Both the position numbers and the translations under genes were made by a program. From Eurosta solidaginis (Eukaryota > Arthropoda > Insecta > Diptera > Tephritidae): a stretch of DNA of 64,000 nt. Shown here piece after piece: positions 13,012 to 24,288 of the stretch (position 1 is the first letter of the stretch; each line of letters begins with the position of its first letter). The stretch lies in assembly GCF_040869045.1 (NCBI RefSeq), contig NC_090319.1:56950779-57014778 (forward strand). The letters are read 5' to 3'. A model generated the notes under the pieces. That model did no database searches. It worked only from the letters and a program-made list of their open reading frames with translations, and had not been told where the DNA came from.

Positions 13012-13626
13012 TATTCCGGCCTTGACTTTGGCAGAAGAGTTAAGCTTTTGAGCGGTCCTGCTACACAGGAAGTATTGACCTTTTTATTCTGAAATTTCGG
13101 AAAGGTCTTTTTCTTTTAAGTATTCACGGATAAGCCGGTAATTTAGAATTTTCGGGTGTTGTTGTTGTTGTATTAATGAATTATTTCCCCAAAAACCTGT
13201 TGTCATTTACAAATTTATAATCACTACTATTATACTGCTAAAGGTACTTTTCTACTACAATTTTCGCTGAGGGGATTGAATTATACCCCTTTTTCCTTAC
13301 TTCGTCCATACTTTTAAACTTGGGAGTGCCAAAGCCTTCATAGGAGAACAAACTTGTAGGAATTGAATCATGATTTGTTCCCAAAACACTTGTTTAGGAG
13401 ATAAACGATATACTCTCTTTTTTGATGTATTTTAAGCCTTTAGGTCAATTCCGCATGGAATTTGTTCACTATATATCGCAATTTTTTTTATAGATGGTTT
13501 TTTTAGTACCCACCCTCTCAGAATATGCCGGTGGAGCGCAAAAGATCAAAACTTTGCCATTGTGGGTGGTCTAATTTTTACCCTCTTTTAAAATTTTCTT
13601 ATATTCTTTTCAAAATATTTATTTAC

Positions 13627-13781
13627 CTGCTGCATATTTCGCTCGTGCAAATTGGAATCGTATTCGATGTCATTGTGTGCCATATCATTGCCAAATAGAC
13701 CATCACTAATATGTACAACGTCTTCCGGTTGAGCGGGAATTTCAGTACCATAGAATATTAAGTCCCATTGTGTGATTTGTG
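13627..13781 (-). CDS. Fur1: Fur1 alternative exon: second version of the P-domain end
   Basis: A 155-nt exon with acceptor cttttgtag and donor cag|gtaaat. Two nucleotides complete Ala, followed by QITQWDLIFYGTEIPAQ, PEDVVHISDGLFGNDMAHND and IEYDSNLHERNMQQ, ending in phase 0. Its first 13 residues duplicate in function the start of the exon at 24289-25784 (EWSLIFYGTT versus QWDLIFYGTE). Together with HNDIEY and RNMQQ they match the Drosophila Fur1 exon that leads into the Cys-rich repeats and transmembrane tail. Those downstream exons would lie at lower coordinates; I could not find them in 1-13600. It was missed by simple ORF scanning because it lacks an ATG. Confidence 0.9.
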
Positions 13782-14369
13782 CTACAAAAGGGAATAAATA
13801 AATATTTTACAGAAAGTACAAATATTAAGTATTCTTCAATAGAAAATAATAATATGCTTGCGGCGACTAGTCCAAATGCAACAATAAAGTACAAATAGAA
13901 TAAAGATATATATAAGGGAAAAATAAAATAGGGATTCAGGTGATATATGTACAAATAAGTACTATGTGTATGTTTACAATATATATAACGGTGTTTATGG
14001 ATAAAAAAAGAATTACAAATATTTACAACAAATACTTCATTGGAGAAAGAAAAAATAATAACATACAGCTTAAAGGTAAAGAGCTTGTGAAATGGAAGTT
14101 ATGGAGAGATTTGTTCCAGGGCATTATGGACACACGTATGTACATATATGTGTAAAGAAGGATAAGCACTAAAATATATAAGGAGCAGGAGGAAGAGGTG
14201 GCGGGTGGAGAAATGCAACCTTGCTGATTTGTTGCGTTTGACACAATAAGTGTCTTATTATACGTAATACTTTCGGAGAAGAAATGAAGTTAGTTATGAT
14301 TTCCTAATTTTTTCAATAAAGAAAATTGGAACTATGATATACGTAAGAGGATTAAGGACTAGATGAACT

Positions 14370-16160
14370 ACAAGAGCTGATAACATATATCAGGTAAATG
14401 CTGCCCTGGTAGGGGAAGCTCACTTAGACAGCATGAAGGTCTATTGTGATACCACATAAAATAGCGGTGACGTAAGCCATAGGTGCTTAGAGAGTCGTTA
14501 CCTAACAGCAATACTTCGGAGATCCAAGTGAGTCGAGAACGAAATACTTTCGTCAAATTCTGGCAAAAGCTGGGCAGTCAAGCATAGAGTGATTCGATGA
14601 TTCCACCACATCATCCTCCATACAGCTGCAGCAGAATGGGGTTTCTGGTATGATAAGACATACCGCATGGATTCTCATTGGACAGTGTCCTGTCAAATCC
14701 CCAATGACCATTGATGGAAGAGCCTTAGTGAAGACTTGATGTCATGAAATTCCGGCCAGTATGATCTTGTTACACTACCGGATGACCGTCCAACGCTTGC
14801 TGAGCTGACTCTATGCCCATTCATGTCGGAGCAGAATCCCTAAATCTCACACTCATCTTCATCGGCTCAGTTGTACCGATACAGGCTAAGCGATACGCTT
14901 GACAGTTGTCCGGGTTATCACTATGGCCTGGAACCCAGATAATCTTAATCATAAAATAGAACGTTGCAATCGCAAGCGAAGTCAGGCACTCCCAGACGAT
15001 CCTCGATCGCACTATCGTTGAACTCAAGGCCTTGATAGCCGCTTGGCTATCCGGGTAGATGTTAAATTCCCTAGCAGTAGTAGCACTCAATAGCATTTTA
15101 TACACCGCATTCTTAATCACGGCAACTTCCGCTTGGAAGACGCTGCAGTGATCAGCCAACTTAAACTCGCGGCTTACATTTAGCCCTTCACAATCCCCAA
15201 CGTTTATTGAAGATGGGATTCGAGGGGTTGTGCAGCAAAGCCGCTTCAAGGAATGGCCAGCGCAATGTATACCTTCTCCAACGCAATTGTCAACCTTACC
15301 TAACTGTGGCAAATCATTTCTATTTAGCTCGCGTGGTTTTGGCAGCCGTAAATTCCTTACGGTAGGACGGGGGTTGGATGACCTAGAAGGTTCAACTTGA
15401 GTTATATAAAATCTATACCGCGATGTTCGGGCTTGCACCTTAATGGTGCTATTTTCCGGAACGTACCGGATCATCATTCGGCAGAGAACCGCCAACATGT
15501 AAAAAACTACACCAAACCTTTTTTGGAGTTACCTTTCCTTTCAAGAAGAAGAAGATCTATTAATGATGAAATAATTAAATCACAATCGATTGGGAGTTCG
15601 TCCCAGAAAAACCCAAAAAACAATATCGAATCCTAAAATATTATCGAAAATAGTCCCAAAATGATCCAGAGATAGTCGATCCTAAAACAATGAAGAAAGA
15701 ATTCCGAAGTAACCTCAAAACAACGCTGAAATCATTCTGAAGGCATGCTGACAATCTCAAAAAAAAAAAAGTTATTCCCCAAGAGAACATTATGGACAAT
15801 TCGTTCTGGTTGGTTGAAGATACCGGGCCTACAGGCTTGCAGCTTTTTCCAGACGAGGTGAAGAAACAAGAAAGACTGTGGAGAAAGCTGTTTATTCTAG
15901 AAACTAATCTATTGGAGGGCCAGGTCTCGTTGCCATTATCGTGCAGTTGTCAGCGTAGGAAATGATAGCGACTCTTTCTAGTGGGGAAGGGAGCTTTGAT
16001 ATGTAGGAATCAAACAGAAGCGGGGGTTGGACACCACCCTGTGGTACCCCTTGTTTATTTCTCCTAAGCTTTGAGATTTCGTTCTTAAATTGAACCGACG
16101 CCTGCCGACTATTCAGATAATTTGCGGTCCATCTTTTACAGATAAGGGCACAGGGCGATC
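14370..16160 (-). mobile_element. Decayed LINE: reverse transcriptase, RNase H and C-terminal Cys/His region
   Basis: Read right to left on the minus strand. Around 16100-15900 is GVPQGGVQPPLLFDSYISK followed by IISYADNCT, the RT catalytic box with its second Asp changed to Asn. Around 15200-14850 is an RNase H-like part (FQAEVAVIKNAV, YPDSQAAIKAL, IIWVPGHSD). Around 14720-14560 is DLTGHCPMRIHAV and FCCSCMEDD with HSMLDCPAF, the usual Cys/His end. Frames are broken throughout, and the module 15230-15510 interrupts the RT-RNase H junction. The RT-RNase H order fits the I/LOA-like group; the exact clade is uncertain. Confidence 0.8.
15230..15510 (+). repeat. Interspersed module with ACCGGAACGTACCGGAT motif
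   Basis: Contains cgcaattgtcaaccttacct and ttccggaacgtaccggat. Related stretches are at 11790-11940, 23340-23400, 31215-31310 (beginning only) and 63283-63600. The fullest copy (63283 on) begins with agcgggttaggtggcttaga. I infer an untranslated leader of a LINE family, since one copy precedes an endonuclease remnant (31.2-32.2 kb). Confidence 0.6.
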
Positions 16161-16690
16161 ATTTAATTATTTTATTTAATCCGCAATTAAATCAGGAAAA
16201 ATTTAATTTGTTGCGTCCCTTAGAAAAAATTGTCAAAAATCAATGCGTTTTTACGAGACCTATAACTTGTACTGTGTTAGACGAAAATTAATTGGACTAC
16301 AAAACTACAAAGTCAAAAACATTTCCAAATTAGAAATTTTCGTAAAATTTCCTCGAATCAACGATTTTTTTCGAAAGCGTTTTTGAGATTGTTTTGCATG
16401 TTTCAGTTACAAAATTCATAGCAATTTTTTCTTAAAATATCGAAAATAATAAAAGAATTTAACTGACGAAATTCAATAAAAAATGCCACTGCTATTTTTC
16501 TGTTCGTTTCTGTAAGAGTCTCTGAACAAAGTGAGCAGTTTGATGGACTTAATTCGTCGAATAAATTCGCGGTCCTACTTTTTACAAAAACACAAATTTT
16601 TGGTATTAATTTTTTATCAATTTGTTGAAACAACACAAACAAAGAAATTTAAGTAATATGAAAATACAAAGAACCCATTATTACTTTATC
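16160..16690. other. Gene-free stretch
   Basis: AT-rich. The antisense 79-codon ORF has no recognisable domain. Nothing else seen. Confidence 0.4.
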
Positions 16691-16699
16691 GCGAGATTA

Positions 16700-18510
16700 G
16701 GCTTAAAGGAAGGTATTAAAGAGTATTTTAAGAGAGAGTAGGCCATAGTTCTATGGATGGACGCCAATTAGGGATATCGCCATAAGGATGGACCAGGGCT
16801 GACTCTAGAATTTGTTTGTACGATATGGGTATCAAATGAAAGGTGTTAATGAGCATTTTAAAAGGGAGTGGGCCTTAGTTCTATAGGTGAACGCCTTTTT
16901 GAGATATCGCCATAAAGGTGGACCAGGGGTGACTCTAGAATGCGTTTGAACAATATGGGTATCAAACGAAAGGTGTTAATGAGTATTTCAAAAGGACGTG
17001 GGGCTAAGTTCTATAGGTGGACGCCTTTTCTAGATACCGCCATAAAGGTGGACCAGGGGTGACTCTAGAATGTGTTTGTACGATATGTGTATCAAATTAA
17101 AGGTATTAATGAGGGTTTTAAAAGCGAGTGGCCCTTAGATGTATATGTGAAGGCGTTTTCGCGATATCGACCAAAATGTGGACCAGGGTGATCCAGAAAT
17201 CATCTGTCGGGCACTGGTAATTTATTTATATATGCAATACCACGAACAGTATTCCTGCCAATATTCCAAGGGCTGTTGATTTCGCCCTGTAGAACTTTTT
17301 CATTTTCTTCTACTTAAATGGAAGATGTCGCACCCATTTTACAAAGTTTTTTCTAAAGTTATATTTTGCGTCAATAAACCAATCAAATTACAATGTTTCA
17401 TCCCTTTTTTAGTATTTGGTATAGAATTGTTGCATTTTTTTCATTTTTCGTAATTTTCGATATCAAAAAAGTGGGCGCGGTTATAGTCGGATTTCGGCCA
17501 TTTTTTATACCCACATAAAGTTAGTTCAGATAAGTACGTGTACTAAGTTTAGTAAAGATATATCGGTTTTTGCTCAAGTTATCGTGTTAACGGCCGAGCG
17601 GAAGGACAGACGGTGGACTGCGTATAAAAACTGGGCGTGGCTTCAACCGATTTCGCCCATTTTCACAGAAAACAGTTACCGTCATAGAATCTATGGCCCT
17701 ACCAAATTTAAGAAGGATTGGTAAATTTTTGTTCGACTTATGGCATTAAAAGTATTCTAGACAAACTAAATGAAAATGGGCGGAGCTACGCCCATTTTGA
17801 AATTTTCTTTTATTTTTGTATTTTGTTGCATCATATTATTACTGGGGTTGAATGTTGACTTAATTTAGTTAAGATAGTAAATTTTTTGTTAAAGTTTGAC
17901 TTTAAAAAATTTTTTTTGGCGTGTTCTTCATCCGATTTTGCTAGTTTTTATTTAGCACATATATAGTAATAGTAGTAACGTTGCTGCCAAATTTCATCAT
18001 GATATCTTCAACGACTGCCAAATTACAGCTTGCAAAACTTTTAAATTACCTTCTTTTAAAAGTGGGCGGTGCCACGCCCATTGCCCAACATCTTACTAAA
18101 TATCTATTCTGCGTCATAAGGTCAACCCATCTACCAAGTTTCATCGCTTTATCCGTCTTTGGCAATGAATTATCGTATTTTTTCGGTTTTTCGAAATTTT
18201 CGATATCGAAAAAGTGGGCGTGGTTATAATCCGATATCGTTCATTTTAAATACCGATCTGAGATGAGTACCCAGGAATCTATATGCCAAATTTCATCAAG
18301 ATACCTCAAAATTTACTCAAGTTATCGTGTTAACGGACAGACGGACGGACGGACGGACATGGCTCAATCAAATTTTTTTTCGATACTGATGATTTTGATA
18401 TATGGAAGTCTATATCTATCTCGATTCCTTTATACCTGTACAACCAACCGTTATCCAATCAAAGTTAACATACTCTGTGAGCTCTGCTCAACTGAGTATA
18501 AAAATATTAC
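16700..18510 (-). mobile_element. Helentron/DINE-like repeat, copy 2
   Basis: Opposite orientation to copy 1. Starts inside the minisatellite (four units, 16720-17190), so the hairpin end is missing. It continues through the cgtccgtctgtccg-type block (18330-18358) to the other terminus ctcaactgagtata near 18500. ORFs at 17981-18229 and 18263-18547 are parts of the repeat, not genes. Confidence 0.75.
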
Positions 18511-18778
18511 GTATACGCACCGGTACCCGTATTTTCAGGTGCAATAGATGTGTTTGCGTGGGTTAATAAAACGCTCTTTATAAACAAATTTCAAGGATGC
18601 GTCAAGCTTCAACTTTTTTAAACTGTTTAATACGAAAAGAAACAAGACAATCTAATTTGTAGTAATTCTTTGTAAAGTGCCCGACAGAGGACAATTGTGG
18701 AAGAAAATTGTGTTTTGGTGTGGACACCTCCACATATTTTCATAAAGGTTTTTAATTTACAAATGTTCATGTCGTTTC

Positions 18779-19131
18779 GGCCACCGTGGTGTGACGGTAG
18801 CGTGCTCCGCCTACCACATCGTATGCCCTGGGTTCGCACCCCGGGCAAAGCAACATCAAAATTTTAGAAATAAGGTTTTTCAATTAGAAGAAAATTTTTC
18901 TAAGCGGGGTCGCCCCTCGGCAGTGTTTGGCAAGCGCTCCGAGTATATTTCTGCCATGAAAAGCTCTCAGTGAAAACTCATCTGCCTTGCAGATGCCGTT
19001 CGGAGTCGGCATAACACAAGTAGGTCCCGTCCGGCCAATTTGTAGGGAAAATCAAGAGGAGCACGTCGCAAATTGGAAGAGAAGCTCGGCCTTAGATCTC
19101 TTCGGAGGTTATCGCGCCTTACATTTATTTT
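18779..19131 (+). mobile_element. tRNA-headed SINE, copy d (near full length)
   Basis: Best plus-strand copy. The head carries an A-box-like TGGTGTGACGG (18787-18797) and a B-box-like GGTTCGCACCC (18831-18841), 33 bp apart as in RNA polymerase III internal promoters. The first 63 bp align without gaps to insect tRNA-Val and also resemble tRNA-Gly as I remember them. The body has conserved blocks gcggggtcgcccctcggcag, atttctgccatgaaaagct and tctgccttgcagatgccgtt; the 3' end is ggttatcgcgccttacattt followed by T/A-rich tail. Non-autonomous; copied by a LINE in trans (family knowledge). The two imperfect ORFs in it are not genes. Confidence 0.88.
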
Positions 19132-19576
19132 ATATTCATATCTTTCAATTGGCTAAAAAAAAGCAGAGCATAAAAGCATACACGGAGTAAAGGTATCTTT
19201 TTGCGAGGAATTAAAAAACATGACCAAAGTTTAGCAACATCGCTGATGAAAAATTCTAAGGTTAGTATGAGGTGGGAAAGAATGCAGCGAAAGCACGTAT
19301 TGGAATTCGTAGAAAATCAAAAGCCGCCAAAAAACTCGATCCAATATATACATAATTTGGAGCTTCAATTTGCAAACAGTAAAAATCTTGTGAGCGATAA
19401 AGGGGAGGAATAAAACAAAATGGCTATAAAAAAATCAAATCAAATCAAAAACTGCAAAATCCCGACAAAAGCAGCTTCTCTACTCAAATGTTTGACACTA
19501 TCGAGTAGTTTGATTGATTGCATAGCAGGTAGTATATGTATATACATATATATAGATATATAAGTATGCATGTGTA

Positions 19577-20218
19577 TTAGGGCGGGTCGATTTAAAAATC
19601 GCTCATTGCTCTGTGAAAATCGTATTCTAGGGATCAAAATAAGAAACTTTGCCGAAGGAACCATACCTCTAAAACGAATTCTGATGTCCCCCCCTGTGGG
19701 TCGAACTTTTGGGTAGGGGCAATTTCAATTCTACCTGCTGTGTCTTGTGGTGGCTTAAAAAAAACAACGCAAGCAATTTTACGATCTGCAATTGTGTCAC
19801 AGTGATACCTTCATTTTTTAAAACGGTTGAATAAAAAACCCACACAATTATGTTTACGACATGCAAATGCATCACAGTGATGCCTTGGTTTTAAAAGGGG
19901 GTTGTAAAAACGCTAATTTCTAATAATTTTTTTTAATTTCTTTTCTATTACTAAGTTAAATTCATTTTTTCATTTACATATGTTCTGACTAAATAAATTT
20001 CTAAAGAGAATAATAAACTCCAAAAAGAAAAAAACATAGGCATTTCAAAGTGGGATTTTTCGAAATTTGCCCCTACGACCCAAAGGGGGGGGGGGGACGT
20101 CAGAATTCATTTTAGAGGTATGGTTCCTTCGGCAAAGTTTCTTATTTTGATCCCTAGAATATGATTTTCACAGAACAATGGGCGATTTTTTGCCTCCCCA
20201 CAAATCGACCCGGCCTAA
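19577..20218. mobile_element. 642-bp element with long terminal inverted repeats
   Basis: Ends TTAGGGCGGGTCGATTT and AAATCGACCCGGCCTAA are inverted copies. The inner arms pair for about 150 bp (ggaaccatacctctaaaacg on the left against its complement near 20115-20135). The direct repeat tgtgta flanks it at 19571-19576 and 20219-20224. No transposase. Superfamily not assigned, because a 6-bp duplication in a TG/TA-rich flank may be partly chance. Confidence 0.82.
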
Positions 20219-20224
20219 TGTGTA

Positions 20225-21340
20225 TGTAAATGTGCTACGCGTGCGTAAATTGGTCGATTGGCGAATGGAACATGCTACCGGTGCTAACAGTGGATTTAAA
20301 TGGACGCCTCGTATCTACAAAAAATTCCAATGTTGAATCATTTTTTAGTGAATACGACCCACATCTTTGTACTTGATGGCTAAATACATACATATATACA
20401 TACATACGTGCGCATGTTTTGTAGGAGTTCATATAGTCAATGAAAAGGCATGGAATGGATAGGAATTGATTGCTTCGAGTAAATTTTTTTTTTGCATTCA
20501 GGTGCACATTTTTCATTGGAATATCAATGCAAAACGAATTCGACAAGTAAATAGAGCTAGAATTTTTAAGCATCAGGTGACTGAAAGTGAAGATTTGTGA
20601 ATTTTATGGCGCTTTATTTCAGAATAATTTACAGCTTCAGATGATGGAAAATAATCAAGATGGCGCGCGGTAAATCAAGTACTATGTGTACGATTGCAAA
20701 GTATGTTTTCTTTCAGGCGGAAATTTATGAAGATGACAGTGTTGGGGATTACATTAAAGCGCGGAAAATTAGTTAGTTTTTGGCGTACAGTGTTCAAGTG
20801 CTTCCCTTTATGCTTCCAAGCGTTTTCATACACCTTGCACCTTCATCCGGGGGATTTGTGATTTATTTGTAATTTTTGTTTTTTATTGTGTGAATAGAAG
20901 ATGTGACTTAGTTTACTTGCGTTGTGAAGGAACTCAACACTATGTATACTTTCATGTCGCATAAGGTTTTATATGATCTTTGAGTGCAAGATAATGGTGC
21001 AAGGATACAGATCAGCAAGAGAGCCGATCTGGTAGAATGAGTATAGGACTTGAACTCTCCTTTTCAGCAGGGTCTCATAGTATAGAAGGCGAGCTCAGCA
21101 AGAAAGTGAGACTAATCAAAAAGGAGAACTGGTGTCAGATGACTAGATCGTGTTAAGAGTATTCTATGGGATAACATGCCTGCACTCAAACTATATTTTT
21201 TATATAGGCAAATTTGTATCTGAATTGCCTCACACCACATTCTGGTTCCATTTATACACTAAACCATATTTGATCTCTTATGCCGTAAGTTTATCTATAT
21301 AAAAGTTCGACCTGTTTAGTTGTTTTGGTTAAACATGTAA
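20225..21340. other. Gene-free stretch
   Basis: No supported feature. The antisense 112-codon ORF (20235-20573) shows no domain. Confidence 0.4.
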
Positions 21341-21350
21341 TTGGGACGAA

Positions 21351-21650
21351 ATGCCCGAGGATAACAAAGGGATTATCAGATTTTTAAAGCAAACATATTT
21401 TTTCAAACATTATTCTCACATTCTAAAAATGGATGCTGAAAGGAGGGTGGGGATAAAACTCCCTAGCGAAAGGGTTAAAGTTGTAATCCACCTATATAAA
21501 AGCAACCTTAAGATTACAGCACGAGTCTTAACAGCCCATTGCAGAGTGATCGCATACATGTATAAATTTGGTATTAGGTGCGTATTGCGACAGCTCGCAA
21601 GCGATTCAGAGCAGATCCTTCTTGAATACGACTCAGGATTATAAGTTTAC
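21351..21650 (+). mobile_element. Possible LINE C-terminal fragment
   Basis: A 97-codon ORF contains RVLTAHCRVIAYMYKFGIR, which resembles the LTGHC...M...GI segment near the C-terminus of RNase H-bearing LINEs (compare DLTGHCPMRI at 14.7 kb). The following Cys/His motif is not intact. Weak evidence. Confidence 0.4.
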
Positions 21651-22014
21651 CGAGTCTGTAGTACAGGCACATATAGAAACTAAAGCCATTTATGCTTCAA
21701 GCTTTTCTCCGCGTGATCGGCTTAGATGCGATTGTTATTGTGGTTGATGTTGCAACGGCAACAGCTATCTCCTAAGCTTAAGGGGAGTGTTGCGGAAGTA
21801 GGTAATTATTTGCCAGCTGACTTCGGTTTGCTTCTATCAACTTCTGCTGGCTCGAAAAAGATATTTTTAATCATCTCTTGGATTTAAGCCCCCTATAACA
21901 GGCATGTCTTACGGGAAGAATGTTACAAGCTCGTGAACCCGCTGAGGCGGTTTGGATGGGGTGTTGTGAGGTGACGAGGGTTATGATAAAACTGCAAAAT
22001 TTGTTTCGATGTAT

Positions 22015-22163
22015 GTTGGGTTGTGATGATATAACTGTGCTTAGTGTGTTAACATGACTAAATTTGCGAGTTATGTTAACACACTAAGCAAAGTTATATC
22101 ATCACAACTCGCAAATTCAGTCATGTTAACACACTAAGCACAGTTATATCATCACAACCCAAC
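22015..22163. repeat. Long near-perfect hairpin with internal third copy
   Basis: Left arm 22015-22070 and right arm 22108-22163 are inverted copies over 56 nt with one mismatch (gttgggttgtgatgatataa at the outer end). The 37-nt spacer (22071-22107) is itself another copy of part of the right arm. So the order is arm, inverted partial arm, inverted arm. Probably a foldback or MITE remnant. Confidence 0.9.
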
Positions 22164-22169
22164 TTAGTC

Positions 22170-24288
22170 TGATCAGATCCATCACATTTTTTATACAGCT
22201 ATTCGGCTATCTGCTTGTCCAACAGCCACTCGAGTTTATCTTTTGCCTTTGAAGTAAAAAACTCAAAGGAAAAGAACGGATTCAAGTCGGTTTGGTGAAA
22301 CTATTGTGCAAGCGACCCAAAGCTTCTGGTGCTCCCACCCTGAAACTCTTTCGGTACTGGCTGTGATCAGGTAGAACATGAGCAATTTCAGTCGTATCCT
22401 ATCAGCCCTATTGAGACATTGCATCTATCTCTAAATGCCCAAGATTTCCTTTACAGCGGGCTCAAGAATAGCAAGAGTACTAAAACGCTTGAGACCGCAC
22501 CAAGTATATTAAAGCTGTAGAGATAAGTAGCACTCTATGATAGCCTAGAAGTGATTTATAAAGGAAAATTTATGACCAAACTTTGAGGAAAACCCAGATA
22601 CTATAGACCAACATACATTATTATGAGGACTCTCGGCTCCTATGGCCAAAATAGGCGAGCCATAAGCTTTATTTTCATGGACTTCTCATAATCAATTAGA
22701 GATGAGAGGGATCACCACATGCACACCTCCACAATTAAGGATACTGGGGAGCGCGTACACATGACAGCGGCCGTATTCAGCGCTTTGTAAAGGACTTCTT
22801 TGTCAAAACAGAACAGGATACATCTGTCCTACGATAATCATTGATGAAAACTTATGATTCCCTTTTCTACTAAGAAGGATTGCGTAATTAGTAGACTTGC
22901 GCAGATATTCGAGATTTCAGAGAAATTACAGTCTAAATCGGCAGGTCCAAAATAAAATATGGGACTGGGACTGGACTATAGTCGAAACATCTGCTGGCAA
23001 AACATTCTTATCGCCATCCTGACTTTTTCGATATTTTTAAAAGCTGAGGCCTACGCCATAGAAGGAAGAGCTGGATTTTCTCCACGATCAGGATAAAAAT
23101 AAAATTGATGAAATGAAGCCGGGGTAACGCAGCTTGAAGGCGTCTGTGAGGCATACCAAAATCGAAGTGAAAGAAGTTTAATGCAATATGATTCCGAAAG
23201 GTTCCGAAACAGACACAACAGAGACTGGCGACACCAAGTTAATCATGGAACCTGGGGATGGGGGACCAGTATGGGTAGAAGGTTGAATATGGTCACATTA
23301 AATCGTTCCGGAATGGTCGGGCTAGTACCTAAGTATTGCTTGTTACCGGAACGTACCGGATCTACATCCGGCAAAGGACCACCAACAACAACAGACCGGC
23401 GACTCAATCGGTCATCAATGGGTTATTGAATGAAGAGGCCCTGTTTCGATAAGAAAGAAGGGAGCTTTTTTCTTAAATAAAACAAATTTGCAGTGCGAGT
23501 ACGGACGTTGACGCGGGTTTGTGCTATCGCCCAAATATTTCGACGCTGGTATATACTATCAAATTACTTTCACAGAATTTGGTGGGATGAGGATATGCAG
23601 ACAAAGTGATTTAGAGTTTCTGGGAAAGTTTTTTCTGAATCAGGTAAGAGAAACTGCTCACGGGATAAAACTCAAATTCATATAAAAAATGGTGATTAAC
23701 TGGGAAATATCTGGCTGGTCGATTGCTCCTGTAACCGGCTATTTTTGACGGCATACGTTACGGACAAAAAGGAATCCGGCGGGAAGTGTTGAAAATTTTC
23801 ATACATGCATTTTCACTATAAGATAAAGGGCAACCAGAGGTTAGATGTGCTAATTCATATACATATTGGCTCTTGCTGTCGTAAGGTTGAAGAAGATTCT
23901 CCCCTCTTTTATCTAACGTCTCATGTATGAGCGTTGCCATGACGGGACCGATAATGGGTGGAAGCTATTAATAAGTAATCTGAATAAGCTGCTGTATTTC
24001 CTTGTCCTTAGAGCACATACCCTAGGTGATTGGAATACACTAATATCCAATCTTCCGGGGTGCGGTACAGGTTAGAGCTTCTACTATTCAGTTGTTAAGC
24101 GCAGTGCAAAGGCGAGGTCTTGATCCCACATCTACAAAGAGCGATTAATTTAATAATACATGCTAAAGTAATACTAAAAAATAATTTACGAGGAACTAAA
24201 ACGCATCGCACTAAACGAGGATAAGAGAAATAAAAAAATGTAACTATCGCAATCAAAACGAATTTCATTTTTAAAGGCATGCCATAAA
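22170..24288. other. Gene-free stretch of the Fur1 intron
   Basis: Contains a short ACCGGAACGTACCGGAT module at about 23345-23365 and otherwise unique sequence. No coding region supported. Confidence 0.4.
24149..24154 (-). terminator. Possible polyadenylation signal ATTAAA
   Basis: The nearest poly(A)-like hexamer on the minus strand beyond the TAA at 24289 is the variant ATTAAA about 135 nt downstream. I saw no AATAAA in that stretch. This gives only weak support for use of 24289-25784 as a terminal exon. Confidence 0.25.

Noticed and set aside
17981..18547. Two ORFs of 82 and 94 codons, also seen at 49785-50051
   Set aside because: They lie in the DINE-like repeat, differ between copies and show no domain.
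18779..18845. A functional tRNA gene from the A/B-box-like head
   Set aside because: The acceptor stem does not close into a normal cloverleaf and the same head recurs with a common 250-bp body, so it is a SINE.
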